A DNA stretch of 64,000 bases from Liolophura sinensis (GCF_032854445.1 NC_088300.1:20625608-20689607), one strand, 5' to 3'; positions 13,666 to 27,671 are shown, counted from the first letter of the stretch. The notes: a model not told the origin generated them from the letters alone. A program made the numbers and translations.

Positions 13666-13997
13666 AAATTTTTGGTCAAAACTCTCCGATAAAGCCCCGT
13701 TTGTCAACCATTAAAAAAGCCGCTGAAATTTCACCACGCATGCTCTGCTAACTATCACCAGCTGTTGACCAAACTATGGAATCTTTAACCGTAAGTAAGT
13801 GCCATCAAATTTCCAGAAATTATTGTTTGAATGATTCGGCGTCCTTCGTGCACATATTTTTGAAACTGTCCTTTTCAAAGTTAAATACATTTAGAGGGTA
13901 CTATCGTCCACAAAATCAAACATTCGATTATGACGATATATGAAACCATTCTAATTTCTGAATTATGTGTCATTCATTTATGGTTTAAATAACTGAG

Positions 13998-14044
13998 TGA
14001 TGGACTGATGGACTGATGGACTGATGGGCTGATGGACTAACTGG
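13998..14044. repeat. (GATGGACT)n short tandem repeat
   Basis: Five or so copies of TGATGGAC, one altered to TGATGGGC, grading into a degenerate CTAACTGGCT patch. Confidence 0.9.
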
Positions 14045-14960
14045 CTCTCTAACTGATTGATGGATATCATTTATTCATACCTTAATCCGAATACACTGAA
14101 ATCAGTGAAGTGAGTCTTGTACCCGTCTTACACTTCCGCCTTTTCAACTCTCAGAACGCAACTGATGATTGGCCTAGTCCGCTGGCATTCCAATATCCTC
14201 TCTGGAACCATATTCATGACATATTTGATGTTCTCTTTGATTTTAAGACGTCAACAAGAAATTATGGTGTTTAAAGGAACTCGTGTACGTAAACCTGACC
14301 TCTCTAGCTTGGCTCTATCCTTGAGACCATTCAGGATACAAAAACTGCCAGGCGTCCATGAGACTAGTCAGCGACGTGTCCTGCCACGTGCTTAATAAAC
14401 TTGGTGAGAATAAAAACACTCGCACAATGCGGAACCTCTTTTAAATTGATCACATTTATTGTATCTAAAAGAAAAAAGCCTTCAGTATAAGAGTTAAAAG
14501 GGTCAATAAGACAACTTACGTGAGGACACTTCACGAAATGATATATATATATTGACATGTTTGTTTGGTTAAAATAGCCAAGAACTAAATAACTAGTCAA
14601 TGTGACAAACATCTATTCAACATGTTTTTTGGCTGGAAAAGTCACAGTTAACTATAATTATTTCTGTGTATACAAGCGAACATTTCACCATGCTGTGGCT
14701 CTCGCTGAGAAGCTGTTGTCGTCATATTCTATTTATCTCTCCCCGTCACAATTGCCATCGTATTGACATTGGCTCCGACATACCGTAGCCAATTGCTCCA
14801 CACGCCACGCTTCCCCTGCTAGCCTTGTTTAAAAACAGGGCCTTCAGCTTCAGCTTTTTCTTACTTTTTTTGTCCGTGCTGATGACAATGAAACCGGCGA
14901 GTCGTCTTAATGTGTAGGATAAATGCTGCAATCTGGATTTTGGAGGATAAGGTGTCTCCA
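14045..14960. other. no gene seen
   Basis: Open frames at 14117-14395 and on the opposite strand have no recognisable domain or splice context. Confidence 0.45.
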
Positions 14961-15090
14961 GGGTCCTGTTTCACGAAGGAGTCGCAAATTGCGCCTGGCG
15001 TACTTTCCATGGCAACATACAGTGAAGAATTACGTTGCCATGGTACTTCCGCTTGGCGTAGTGCTGCGACAGCTTTGTAAAACGGGTCCC
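14961..15090. mobile_element. 130-bp fold-back MITE-like element
   Basis: The left end GGGTCCTGTTTCACGAAGG and the reverse complement of the right end, GGGACCCGTTTTACAAAGC, match. The similarity continues inward for about 55 bases per arm to CCATGGCAAC, leaving a loop of roughly 20 bases. The whole element would fold into one long imperfect hairpin. No clear target-site duplication was seen. Its ends resemble those of 51897-52120. Confidence 0.75.
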
Positions 15091-15319
15091 AGAGAGATAG
15101 ACAATTCCAGGCGAATGTCATTTTAACGTTCAGTATAACAGAATATTGAATGTTTTTCACTCAGTGCAATACAGATGGACAGCGTTCAAATTGCACTGGC
15201 CAGTTCATGTAAGAGTGATATTTGCTGTTAAGCAATAGTTCCCACATATATCACTACAGACAATTTTCCAAGGGTCCATGCCTTGATGTGTAAAACTCAC
15301 AGTATAATTATAGACGTAT

Positions 15320-15430
15320 TGACCAGAAAGTAAAACTAGAGCAGCGATGACAGTGTGATAAATGGTAAACGGTCACACCTAACCGGTGAAAGTTACGTGT
15401 GCGACGGCTATTACATATGGTGTATCTTAA
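15320..15430. repeat. dispersed repeat with AGAGCAGCG core, copy 2
   Basis: ACTAGAGCAGCGATGACAGT at 15335-15354 matches the cores near 1.76 and 52.36 kb, followed by GTGATAAATGG as in copy 1 (GCGATAGCTGG). The rest of 15091-15737 holds no recognised gene. Confidence 0.6.
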
Positions 15431-15737
15431 GATTATATAGTCAATGGGATCATTTACACAAAGGCCAGTCAACATTGTGACATGATAGTCATAAGATTTC
15501 GAGCACTTGCTGAAGAAACCGTTTGTCATCTTCTTGGAAGGCGACCAGGCCTGAGAATCAAAAGTCAAACTTAGTCATAACTAGTGGTTTTATTTCTTCA
15601 TTTACACATTCTCTTTTTAATTTTTTACATGAAGGTCTATGACAACTCTTATCATTAAAAGAAAATCCTTTAGGTGAGTCACAGATTTGCTGAAGAAAAC
15701 TTTTGAAGTTAACACTAGATCTGACTTAAGTGTAAGA

Positions 15738-15920
15738 CTGCTTTGTGATCCCGGGCACAGGCGTTTGAAAATCCGCTTGCGAGTTCGAATCCAGCCATAG
15801 CGGATTTAACTGTAGATTAAATCAGGATGTTTTCAAGGTACATTGCAATGTGCGGTGGTAACCACAGTAAAACGAGTACAATATTCTTCAGTATGGCGTG
15901 GGCGCCAATCAAATATATCC
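15738..15920 (+). mobile_element. SINE, diverged, with B box
   Basis: A pol III B-box-like AGTTCGAATCC is at 15782-15792. About 100 bases later comes ACAATATTCTTCAGTATGGC and GCCAATCAAATAT, matching the SINE 3' end. The middle differs from the main family, so this is an old copy or a sister subfamily. Confidence 0.7.
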
Positions 15921-17993
15921 AAAAATTCAGCGTTTAAGTTGCAACTAAACCAAGAATTTTATGTTAACCCATAAGAAACTGTATCCAACTACTTGCCTCA
16001 TTGCTCTTAACCGAAACTGTTTTTACAATCTTGTATCTTGCGTTTAAAAACTATTCCAAAACTCCCGTATGTATTTAATAGCACTTGTGTAAGGCCACTG
16101 AATGTCGTCACATGGGTAATGGATCATCAGCGTATTTGTTCATGGCACATTGTCGCAATGAAACTTCTCCCTCTTCGTGCAATAATAAAGTGCTATATTA
16201 ATGGCGGTTTTTTCTTCAAATTAAATTTAGAATGGTTAAGTCGGTGAAGGCTTGACATTTGCGACACAGGTCAGGGACAGACTGACACATTACATGATGA
16301 TCCTTGTATCTACTAATGGAGCTGTTGATTTACTTAAAGCTGAACAATGCGTTCTCATTAAGGAAACTTCGTCCATTCCTTGGAAAAGAGACACATCTGA
16401 GATGTTTCAAAATGTCTGTCCGGCAACTGACCCTTAGATGACTTTGGATTTAATTGCTCGCCAGGGGAGTCAATACAACCCAGTGGACTAAGCGCAATAG
16501 TTGTGAGTGGTCAATGTTAATGGCCTGCTGACACTGGTCAATTCAAGACACTTTGTATTGATGACATCAGCCTTTTCTTGTTCTAATCTTTATGATCACG
16601 TTAATGGCTGGCCGACACTGGTCGTCTTAAGACACTTTGTGTTGATGATACCATCATTTTCTTATTCTGATCTTCATGGCCACTTTCCCAGAACATTGTA
16701 GCTTTTATTGACCTTGCCTATAACCGCAGTGTCATCCGAGCGCATAATGTGGAAGTTAAACGATTTAAGTAGAGAGCTCCCCAACATCCTTAAAGACTTG
16801 AGCTACATGACATAAGAATGTGGGTGAGTTAATTGAACGCAGGGCTAAAATACCTCGCCAGAAATGAGTTATATTGTAGTAACAGGTTCGGCGAAAGTAG
16901 AATTTGGAATTTCCTTTCGTATTGTTCAGGTTTCTTTATTGTTGCTTATGTGATAGATTTTGGAGTATTTTCCGTTTCACCAAAAATATTCCACTTGGAC
17001 AATTCTTTAACTAGAACTTGATACCCCATCCACCCTGTCGTAAAGCTGCAACTGCTCCAGAAAAGGTGGACAGAACAGACAACTCCAATGGTTAGTTGAA
17101 CGGATGACACGTTACAGCCATCAAAGACGTTTTTTGAAGAATTGAGCCTGCATAAATATTAATTCGTCATTATCGTCATTGTCATTTGGAGGTCAAAACA
17201 ACAAAGGCATGGTCTTATCAGTTTATTCTGACGTCATTATAATGCTTTCTGAAGTTATAGAAATTTATTATCATTAATAAGTCGACTTTTTTACATATAT
17301 GATGTTTTATTTTTAAAAATAAAATCTTCATACTGTATTCAGAAAGCAAACTAAATGGGTATATTTCTGGTGTAGGGTACGGTTGCCAGTATGTATAATC
17401 AAACACAGTGTATTGCTTCACATCAAAACAGACAAGCCCACAAGATTTTTATTTTAAGAAATATAATGAGCACAAACGTGGCCTGAGAAGAGCATTAAAT
17501 TCAGCGTTTTGCAGCGAGACAATAGTCGATATTCTAAACACGGAATCTCCACAAAATTCTAAGCTCTTATTCTAGGATAAGTAGAAGCGATACAATCTCC
17601 GTTTTAGTCTAACAAGTTTAATATATACTGTGTCAGCAAATATTCACTTAAACGCCGTGTCAGTGTGAATGATCAATGATGCTTGTGAAATTGGGTGCAC
17701 CGAAGTCAGATACCGTTATAATCAAAAGGCATTGCATCTATGCCTCCATGCATCCATCCATGCTCATGCACAAGTGAGTCACGCTCGATGTAGAAGTTAA
17801 GGGCCTTGGAATGAAAGAACTGGCGAGAGTATCATTGACACACTGGCCTCTGCAGACAAATCATGACATAGTTCGGATAACTTGACCAAGGCTACTGTTA
17901 TAATGGGCGAGATATGTGTTTGTTACCGTTAGTTTATTATAAATATATCCAGATTGAAATTCTGGATCGAGTCACAAATAAGACTTAAAAAGA
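15921..17993. other. no gene seen
   Basis: AT-rich with short frames. Two related 80-base stretches at 16512-16590 and 16605-16690 (GTTAATGGC..GACACTGGTC..AAGACACTTTGT) form a degenerate local duplication. Confidence 0.5.
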
Positions 17994-18261
17994 GGAAGTT
18001 GTAACTTCTTCGCTTGGCGTTCGGCATGAAGGGGATAGTGCAACGACTGGTTGATCCGTATCAGTATAATGGCTCGGGCGAGGCGGCTTAGTTGCCTTCG
18101 GTAAGTCGTCTCAGTGAAGCAGCACTAGATAAAAGAGCGGTGGAAATACGTCCTGCAACGAGGAGGCACATTACATACGCACTAAGGATTCCTTCGTCGT
18201 CATATGACTGGGAAATTGTTAAGTACGACGTTAAACCCCAACACTCACTCACTCACTCACC
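17994..18261 (+). mobile_element. non-autonomous element with (CACT)n tail
   Basis: Starts at a small hairpin (GAAGTT, two-base loop, AACTTC), then CTTCGCTTGGCGTTCGGC. It ends TTGTTAAGTACGACGTTAAA, CCCCAACA, then five CACT/ACTC units. I recognise this body as an abundant molluscan repeat; the recall is from memory. A tail fragment with another microsatellite lies at 20521-20588. No target-site duplication was found. The short frame inside it is not a gene. Confidence 0.75.
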
Positions 18262-19189
18262 AGATATGGAATTATGTTTATGACAGATCAGCTCATTGTT
18301 TGTTCTGAACATTTCAAAGAAAAGGATATGAAATGAATCTTGCACTTAAATGTTTTAAAAAATGTACAATAAATGTGTTATAATAGATTTCTTATGGTTG
18401 TCTTGTTAATTCAGAGCAGCTAAATGTTTCCTTCTAACCGTTTCGTATTTAGGGTCTCCTGTTAGTGCTCGTTTTATCCCACATAAAGATTCCACAGTAT
18501 GAATACAATACATCACTCATACCCAAATATTCTGTACATTAATAATGTAGTTAATATTAGCTATTAATTTTTTCCAAATTCTTTTAAATTTGGGTATATA
18601 CTACGGTAGTTGCGTATTTTACCGAAGTGACAACAACTCATAATCCTGTAAATACCCATAATCTAAATGTGTTCATGATTTCTCATATGGACTTTGAATC
18701 TGTAATGAAACGCAGAATAAAAATATATAGATTCATATTATCTTTGTATGCATTTCTTTTTAATCGCATCGTAGTCGTCAGCACGTAGGTGTATTCGGAC
18801 CTGCATAAATTGACTTGTGACAATTTGTTAGTACTATTATTTCATGTTACCGATTTTGGCATTCATGTTATTATTTAACAATTTAAGCCAGTGAATGAGT
18901 ATTGCAGAAACAATATTGCAGGACAATAACATTTACTTTCAACTTATTAACCTATACGTTTCTGAACAATGATGTAACTTTCTTCCTTCTATATCTATGT
19001 GAGATGATACTGAACACCAAACCCTAAAATATTTTAGTCATAAAAGCTTTGCAGGTATTTAGACATATTTAACTGTTTATCACAACTCGTGACAATTTCG
19101 TCATTAACGACAGAAGAGAGATGTTCTTGTTTATCAGCGCCCCTGCACATATTAAGGTAAATCACGTTTTTGAAGACAGATCATTCGGT
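18262..19189. other. no gene seen
   Basis: AT-rich unique sequence without supported features. Confidence 0.5.
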
Positions 19190-19615
19190 CTTAAGAATAA
19201 AGGCACTACATGGAACCATAAAAGGTTCCAAACCCTTGTCGGTTCCAGATAGAACCTTTGCTAGAGGTGCTGATTAAGATGTAATAAGTTCATACGTATA
19301 GACTAATAAAGAACAAAACAGACCTATTATAGCCTAGCCTATGTCTGTATGTTGCTGGCTTTCTGTGGCTTATTATCATTGTCATCATAAACCTAAAACT
19401 CGCCATCGGCTTACTCCGTTCACACCAAGAGCATCAATGCGATTAAACCACATTCTGCAGCCCTGTATTACTGTATTTTGCAATGAACCTGCGAAGAACA
19501 TTTTTACTATCCGACGAACCTTTGAACCGATCAGCAAACCTACCATTTACCAAAGGACCTAGTAAGAACCTCTATTTTGTGTAAATAATGTCTCAAGAAC
19601 CTTTTTCCTATGAGT
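19190..19615. repeat. GGTTC/GAACC-rich element
   Basis: Many short copies of AAAGGTTC and its complement occur in both orientations: ATAAAAGGTTCC near 19219, AGAACCTTTG near 19252, CGAACCTTTGAACC near 19516, TCAAGAACCTTTTTCC near 19593. Such clusters are typical of eroded terminal-repeat transposons. Exact ends are uncertain. Confidence 0.5.
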
Positions 19616-19756
19616 GTTTTTCCCATCCCTACTACAGATGTAAATCCTCGAACATTGAAAAAGTTTTTTACTATGTTTAATTTAAATGTTACATTTACAT
19701 AGCTACGGGATGATCGCTATAAGTGATCACAATGTCACAAGCCAAAAACAAAATAG

Positions 19757-20014
19757 CCAATTACATCCACAGAGTATCTCACGATTACATCCAAACGGTA
19801 TCTCACAATTACATCCAAACGGTATCTCACAATTACATCCAAACGGTATCTCACAATTACATCCACAGAGCATCACACAATAACATACACAGGGTATCTC
19901 GCAATTACATACACAGTGTATCTCACGATTACATCCTCACCGTATCTCAAAATTACGCCCACAGGGTATCTCACAATTACATCCACAGGGCATTACACAA
20001 TTACATCCACATGG
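19757..20014. repeat. 24-bp minisatellite
   Basis: About eleven copies of a unit close to ACGGTATCTCACAATTACAT plus CCAA. Three central copies (about 19790-19862) are identical or nearly so. Remnants (GGGTATCTAACAATTACGTG) appear at 20421-20476. Eight-codon periodicity keeps a frame open through 20313 and explains the otherwise striking 196-codon ORF. Confidence 0.9.
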
Positions 20015-20520
20015 TCATACTTCTTACAACACGTGTGTCTCTCTCTACGCTCGCTTTACATAACTGCCACCACTATACAAGCTTGACCTTTCACGACGCA
20101 CGTTTTGGTTTGTTTGGCATAAGTCTCATCAATGACGTTCTCGCTTGGATTTTTAATCATCATAAATTAGTAAAATTATTTCAGGTGTCCACTGAGAGAA
20201 TATTTTGCATTATTAAGATAAAGAGAATGCACGCGCATCAAGTATTAATAGGGACAAAGTTTGAGAGAGAGGTTTTGTGTAATCTGAAATCACTTTCTGC
20301 CAAATCACTGTGACTCCGGTGACCTTGGCAATGCTCAAGATTTGTGCACAAAATTTACTAGTGGTGGCAGCGATGCAAAACAAACGTAGAGAGCTGTGCA
20401 TACGCCGTAAGGAGTATGTGACAGGGTATCTAACAATTACGTGTACAAAGTATATCCACTGGGTATCCAGCAATTAAATATCAGTTCGAGTGTACGCGTT
20501 TCCAGGTATACTATACAGTT

Positions 20521-20588
20521 GGAATATGGTTGAAAACTTAAGTACAACGTTGAACCACAAGCATACATACGTACATACATACATACAG
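20521..20588 (+). mobile_element. fragment related to the CACT-tailed element, with CATA tail
   Basis: ATATGGTTGAAAACTTAAGT, then ACAACGTTGAACCACAA, matches the last 40 bases of the element at 18 kb. Here the tail is CATACATACGTACATACATA rather than CACT. Only the 3' end is present. Confidence 0.65.
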
Positions 20589-23029
20589 CTGGAGATTGTA
20601 TCTAGCTTTCCTCTGCACAATGCAATTACTTCCGACTTGAGCACTTGCCTTGAGTAGGCGGTTAACGCAAGCTGGATCAGCATGAGACAAATCAATAAAA
20701 TTCTGAGTTGCTTTTTAATTTAAAAAAAGCACGTCTAGGCATTAATATTATAAAGATGATTTTTTAAATAGATCGACCCATGCTGACTATATTTATTCTA
20801 TCCATGAGGCTTACTGCTACACTGCAATTAGTGCCAGTCGTTGTGGTTTCGTAATTTCCATTGCTTCATTGCAATTTGCACACAGCCAGATTCTAGTACC
20901 CGACCAAGCGGATTGTACATTTAAACATAATCCAGAATCGAATATTACGGCAAAACCATGGCCCTTTGTTAATCACCAATTCTCTGGTTTTTTGTGATGT
21001 TGTCTCCTCACACGCACTACAGCATGCCCCGATGATACATGCATGTGCTAGATATCAATAATATCTAACACAATGTTTTGTAACCGAACTTCCCATCTGT
21101 CTCTGTACATGTCATAATTCAACATAAGCATTAAATAGTCTCCATCGGGTAGGATACGGCAGATTTGTGTATAGAAATATGCAGTGTCTTACAGAGTCGT
21201 ATAATACGTCCTCGTTTGCGAAGAATCTCCCATCCACGATCAAGTGATCAAATGCCCACAAATGGGCAAGGTCTTTAGTAACAGGTCTAATAAGTAAATG
21301 TTCACAGCAGTTCATTTTGCGTAAGTCATGTTTTAGTGATGTTTAAAATGAAAGACAGCTTCTGACTTATGTGTCCACTGAAAGACACTCATTCAAACTA
21401 TCTTAAATCGGCAATAAGGGTTTTTTTTTTTAGATTTTTTCAACCCAGTAATAGTTTAGTGAAACTTCGTCTTGACACAGCTTCAGCACATCTTCATTAT
21501 CGAGAAAGTAGAAGGTATTTTCCATATAGTAGTCTAAGCAGTAGCCTATAGCACAGTTAAAAGTTGTCAACTTCGGCGTCGAAGGCTCAAGTGATAAATA
21601 TAGTTTTCTCGGAAATTTAACATAGGCCTACTGCAAGAATATTTCTCCCACTGCTTGAACTGTTGATATAGTAGGCCTACAATTGTATATTATTTTCAAA
21701 GAACGCCAGCGACCCTGTTTAAATAGCTTAGCTGCAGGTGCACGACCGAGGTATCCATGTTTATCCATAGCCTCCGGAGGGCTAATGTTGGTAATTTGGA
21801 CATACTCCTTAAATGTTCACAAACTTACAATAGTATTGTTGTACAACTAGATCTTACATGAAGTTTTCTTGCCAACAGATGGTGGTTTCCTCTAACCGTA
21901 AAAATATTCACAACAGTACTGTCGACCCCGTTTATCTTCCATTCTTCACAGTGGCAGGGTTTCAAGGTGAATAGGGCTTCTGTCTCGCTTGGCCTTACAG
22001 GACGTTCTCTGATCGCTAGTTTTCCACCAATATGACGTATGGCCATTAAATTACTAAAGGTCGATAGGTTCCTCCACCTGTAAAACTGGCTGCCAAGGTA
22101 TTGCCAAGCAAAACTGGCAAGCAAAACAACAATTGTTTAAAAGATAAGCATTTGGATTACACAGTTTAAAATCTTGTTAGATGAACAATCATCACCTCTC
22201 TGTAGCCATCTCTTGTGTTAATGATAAACCCCATTATTTATCTAACTTGAGTTGAAACTGACGTCAGTTTTACCAGAGAAGCATGTTCATGTCACAGAGT
22301 TCCATACAGACGAATAGATTACCCCGTATGTGGTTATGTGATGCACACGGCCCACCTGGTGGACGATCAATGAGATGTAAGACTTTCCAGATAGCATACC
22401 CTTGATATGCGGTATAGGTGGCAATCTATTAACCAGAAGCCAAAAATACAGCAGGTCATCTACAATAACAAAATTACACATATTTAAGTTCAGTGGCAGT
22501 GGGCAACCAGATGGTGCAAACTTGTTTGTGCGTGAATTGTCAACGCATTTTTTACTTCAACTAATCAGTAGGCGAGTAAGCACGTAATTAAGACCGCCTT
22601 CAGAAGTCTACTGACAAAACATATTTTCTTCAGGTTGTGAAATTAAAACTGTGTGGCGTCGTTAATCTTAAACAGCAGATTGTCTCTTCTGATAGAGATG
22701 GAAAATACCATTTGAGCAATTTCGCTGTTTTAATAGTTAACCCAACACATCTATTTCTGAACATTTTAGCTCCACTTTAGATATTTTTGTTATTTATTGG
22801 CAACATTGTCAGTTAACACTAGCCTAAGTGAAAGCAGAAGTTTATGATATGAGGGCGTATGGGTATATCTTGGTATATTTGGTATTAGGCCAAAATGCCA
22901 AACGTGTCTTATAGAATAAATTAAATTCGCCAAAGCGTGGCTGCAATGTGGGCAGATAGCTATAATATCTACCAAATGTACATGTGTTTGACCCGTTAAT
23001 GGTCCATCGGCTGGAATTGGTTTGAGTTG
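20589..23029. other. 2.4 kb without supported genes
   Basis: Minus-strand frames at 21112-21315, 21825-22124 and 22287-22481 begin with Met and look superficially protein-like. None shows a domain, a signal peptide or an acceptor/donor pair. They could be fragments of an unannotated gene but are not called. Confidence 0.4.
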
Positions 23030-23160
23030 TTTATTTATTTGATCGGTGTTTTACGCCGTACTCAAGAATATTTCACTTAAACGACGGCGGCCAGCATTAT
23101 TGTAGAAGGAAACAGGACAGAGCCCGGGAGAAATCCACGACCATCCACAAGCTGTTGGCA
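23030..23160 (-). mobile_element. SINE 3' half, minus strand
   Basis: TTTATTTATTTGATCGGTGT, TTTACGCCGTACTCAAGAAT, AAACGACGGCGGCCAGCATT and ATCCACGACCATCCACAAGC follow each other as in the full-length copy. It stops before the tRNA-like head. Confidence 0.92.
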
Positions 23161-23870
23161 AGTTTTTATATGAGCTTTATTGGCATATCAGAACACTTTC
23201 TATAGACCCACGCTGAAATGGGGTGAAAACATGGGTTTATTGGCAAAATCCTTAAATTCAAATCACTAGAATTTACTTCCTGATCACGAACGCTTTAAGT
23301 GGTTTCTGCCATTTTGTAAACTGCTAAAACCTTTTCAGCAGTTGTTCTTTCTTACGTTTATCTGAGAAAATGAGCCCTGGGGGAATAATTAAACGATAGT
23401 GTGACAGATTTGATTTCTTTTCCCTGATGGTGTGAACAAAAGACACTTCCCGTTTTCTTTTTTTTCCCTCTTCAAATGGGTCGTACTTCTCACCGAACGC
23501 GATACCTATTTGTAAATTGCATGGAGTATTTGGCAAAGGTACTTAATCCGAAGACTCAGCGATATTTACACATGTTATGTTAATTTAATAGTTTACGAGT
23601 CATTTTACCTTATTCAGTCCAGTAAATAGTGGTAAGGAGAAAAAAAGGTATTGTGGGAATATACCAGGGCATTCCTGCCGAGCTTCTCGGTATTTTTTGA
23701 CCAGTTGCTGTATATTACACAGTGGTCGCGGATTGCGTTTATTTGACGTCTCTTGTATTTATCTTGTACATGAATATTACTCAGTGATATAGCTGTCATA
23801 ACCTTGTTTCATCATTTATCGTTTCAAGTTGTTGGTGATATCACAGAAGTGTGATTAAATTATAATGCAT

Positions 23871-24034
23871 GGGGGACCTCGGTGGCGGAGGTGGTTAGCA
23901 CGCCAGAGCGGCGCAATGACCCAGGAGCCTCTCACCAATGCTGTGTCTGGTTTCTTCCCACCATAATGCTGGCCACCATCGTATAAGTGAAATATTCTTA
24001 AGTACTGCGTATGCCACCAATCAAATAAATAAAC
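23871..24034 (+). mobile_element. SINE, plus strand, internal deletion
   Basis: The head GACCTCGGTGGCGGAGGTGG, TTAGCACGCC and GCCTCTCACCAATG joins directly to GGTTTCTTCCCACCATAATG, then the usual 3' end and AAATAAATAAA tail. Compared with the full-length copy, about 100 bases between the B box and the CCGGTTTCC motif are missing. The A box is altered. Confidence 0.9.
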
Positions 24035-25274
24035 AATGTACGTATGCTTCACTTCTTAGGCTAAAAGTAAAGAATTCTATCTTGCATGTAGGTTTGGGTT
24101 TACTTGTGTCCACTGTAGGCACATAAATTGACTTGAGATCAACGCACTAGTCGCACAAAACCTCTCTTAACGATAATTTTACTGAGGTCATCCTTTGATA
24201 GCATACAGTCTTAGTGACTTTCCGATCACTTATATATTAATCACATATCAAGACCATATTTAGCTTGGTCAACATAACAGACTGATAATCTGTTTTACTT
24301 TTTATTTAGTAAGCTAATGGGAATGTATGTCAGCCAAGACGTTCAGTCACAAATAGGCAAATTAATCAGAAGGCTGTTTACTCCAGTCATCGTAGGCGGC
24401 AGACTGAGAAAAATACACCCACCATCAAAATCACTCAAACTACTACCGTTACAACTGACATCAACTCTTCAACTACAATAATTCGCAAAACTGGATACTT
24501 TTGTAAGAGAGATAGTGAAATAACCATACATATATCCAAGTAAGATTTTTCGAAGCCCATATCTTAATGAAACCTGCTAGCTGGCCAATGTCTATCAAAT
24601 CAAAAATTATCAAAATTGCAATAACTGCAGCAAAACTCTTTCACATATTGAGGCTCTTATCCTGAATGTATTACCGATACTACGGCATTTCATATCTGTG
24701 TCTTTCTCAATCGAGTTCGAACCCATTTGTCGCTAAAGGTAACAATATCTAACAATCCTTCTATATCGTGTAACTTGTCAAAATTGTTAAGTAATTTTTG
24801 TTAACATTTATTTACCGATCACCTGTTTCACCATGTTCTGGATACACAAATGACACCACATTCCTTTAAAAACTTCATGAGTTCACAAACGTTCATCATC
24901 TCAATTTTTCCATGGTTTGTCTGTATTCTAAATAACATTTTGTGAAACTTTTACAGGCGCCCATGCCATAGTAAATATAATCACAAACAGTGCCTTACAT
25001 TTCTGACAGGTCACATGGTATAGTAGGACGTTTTTTAACTTCAGCGATAAAAGATTGGGAACTCGAAACTCGCCTATTCTGTAACCAATATGTTACATAG
25101 TTTTTCGGTTAGGCATTTATCACATTTTTGACATTTGCTTCTATACTAAAGGACACAGGAAGCGTAATCAATCAAACGACACGATGAAATAATATAAAGC
25201 CGGCCCTCACTTGTACCAGATCATAATATAAGACAGAAATAATGCAGTGGACTGTCCCTAAATTACACAATATA
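24035..25274. other. no gene seen
   Basis: AT-rich unique sequence with short frames. Confidence 0.5.
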
Positions 25275-25508
25275 AGGGCCTCCTTATCGTGCCAGTGCAG
25301 CGCAATGACCCAAGAGTCTCTCTCCAATGCGGTCGCCATGAGCCCAGCTCATGCTGGCTTCCCCACCGGCAACGTGTGGGAAGGTCTGCCAGCAACCTGC
25401 AGATGGTCGTGGGTTTCTCCCGGGCTCAGCCCGATTTTCTCCCACCGCCGCATAAGTGAAATATTCTTGAATTGGCGTAACATACCAATCAAAATAAATA
25501 AGTAAATA
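25275..25508 (+). mobile_element. SINE, nearly complete
   Basis: Begins GGGCCTCCTTATCGTGCC, a head with part of the A-box region lost. It continues through GAGTCTCTCTCCAATGCGGT, AGCTCATGCTGGCTTCC, GTGGGAAGGTCTGCCAGCAA and GTCGTGGGTTTCTCCCGGGC to the AAATAAGTAAATA tail. Frames read across it on both strands are artefacts. Confidence 0.93.
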
Positions 25509-25532
25509 TACGGTATAATCTTCTCAAAAAAA

Positions 25533-25604
25533 TACTGGCCGCCGTCGTATAAGTGAAACATTCTTTAGTACGGCGTAAAGCACTAATAAAATAAATAAAT
25601 AAAT
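25533..25604 (+). mobile_element. SINE 3' end fragment
   Basis: ACTGGCCGCCGTCGTATAAG, TGAAACATTC, TACGGCGTAAAGCACTAATA and an (AAAT)n tail. It lies 24 bases after the previous copy, in the same orientation. It could be an independent insertion or a partial duplication of the tail. Confidence 0.9.
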
Positions 25605-26299
25605 TTATAATATAAATCGTCTACGAAGGGAAACTGATTGGTAAAAAGTCCTTTACTAACCAAAAATCACAGTCTTTCGTGCAAGAAAATCAAGGCGGAA
25701 TCACCACGACTGGCATAATTTTGATCGTTCATGTAAATACTCGTTGTCGTGTAAACGCGAATCTTCCAAAGACTGGAATGTAGCTATCATATCAATGGTG
25801 TGAATTTCGAAGGTTACAGTCATAAAATTTCTAGATGTTTGCATAGATGTGTACATGTACCAACTTATTACCTGTGGGCTGTGTGCTGTTAGCGTACAGT
25901 GTATTTACACGCAGTGCAGTACATTTACAAGAATGGTTATTGTAGAATTGTTATCCCATTATATGTAGTTAGGGAAAGAACTTACTAGAAAGCATATGCA
26001 AGAAGAATGTTTACAAAGACAAACCAAATTCTTTTTAAAATGTTTACAATTGTAATCGTAAACCATCTACCCACAAACAAACTATGAACAAGGACATACA
26101 GAAATTTCGGAAAGGCTTTAAGTAGTATGAAAATTAAGCCATGCACTATTAGTTCATTTTGATCGCTTTAACATATCGTACCATCTGTCCCATGGGAGAC
26201 CATACAAAGTGTTATGGGAAACAGCAGGGTAAAAAAGAAAACGGCTTTTTACACGCACATAACAGAGGCATACCCAGGCATATGGCCCTCAACAGTGCA
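25605..26299. other. no gene seen
   Basis: AT-rich sequence without supported features. Confidence 0.5.
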
Positions 26300-26350
26300 A
26301 TATATATATATATATAATCATTTATTTATTTGATTGGTGTTTATGCCTGG
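26300..26350 (-). mobile_element. (TA)n plus SINE tail remnant
   Basis: A TA run (26300-26316) is followed by TCATTTATTTATTTGATTGG and TGTTTATGCC, the reverse of the SINE 3' terminus. Only about 30 bases of SINE remain. Confidence 0.6.

Positions 26351-27671
<1,321 letters not shown>

Noticed and set aside
19723-20313. 196-codon ORF (NYIQTVSH repeats) as a gene
   Set aside because: Translation of the 24-bp minisatellite followed by unrelated open sequence; the initiating codon and flanks lack support.
21825-22124. 99-codon minus-strand ORF
   Set aside because: Protein-like at a glance, but no domain, promoter or splice evidence; kept only as a remark.
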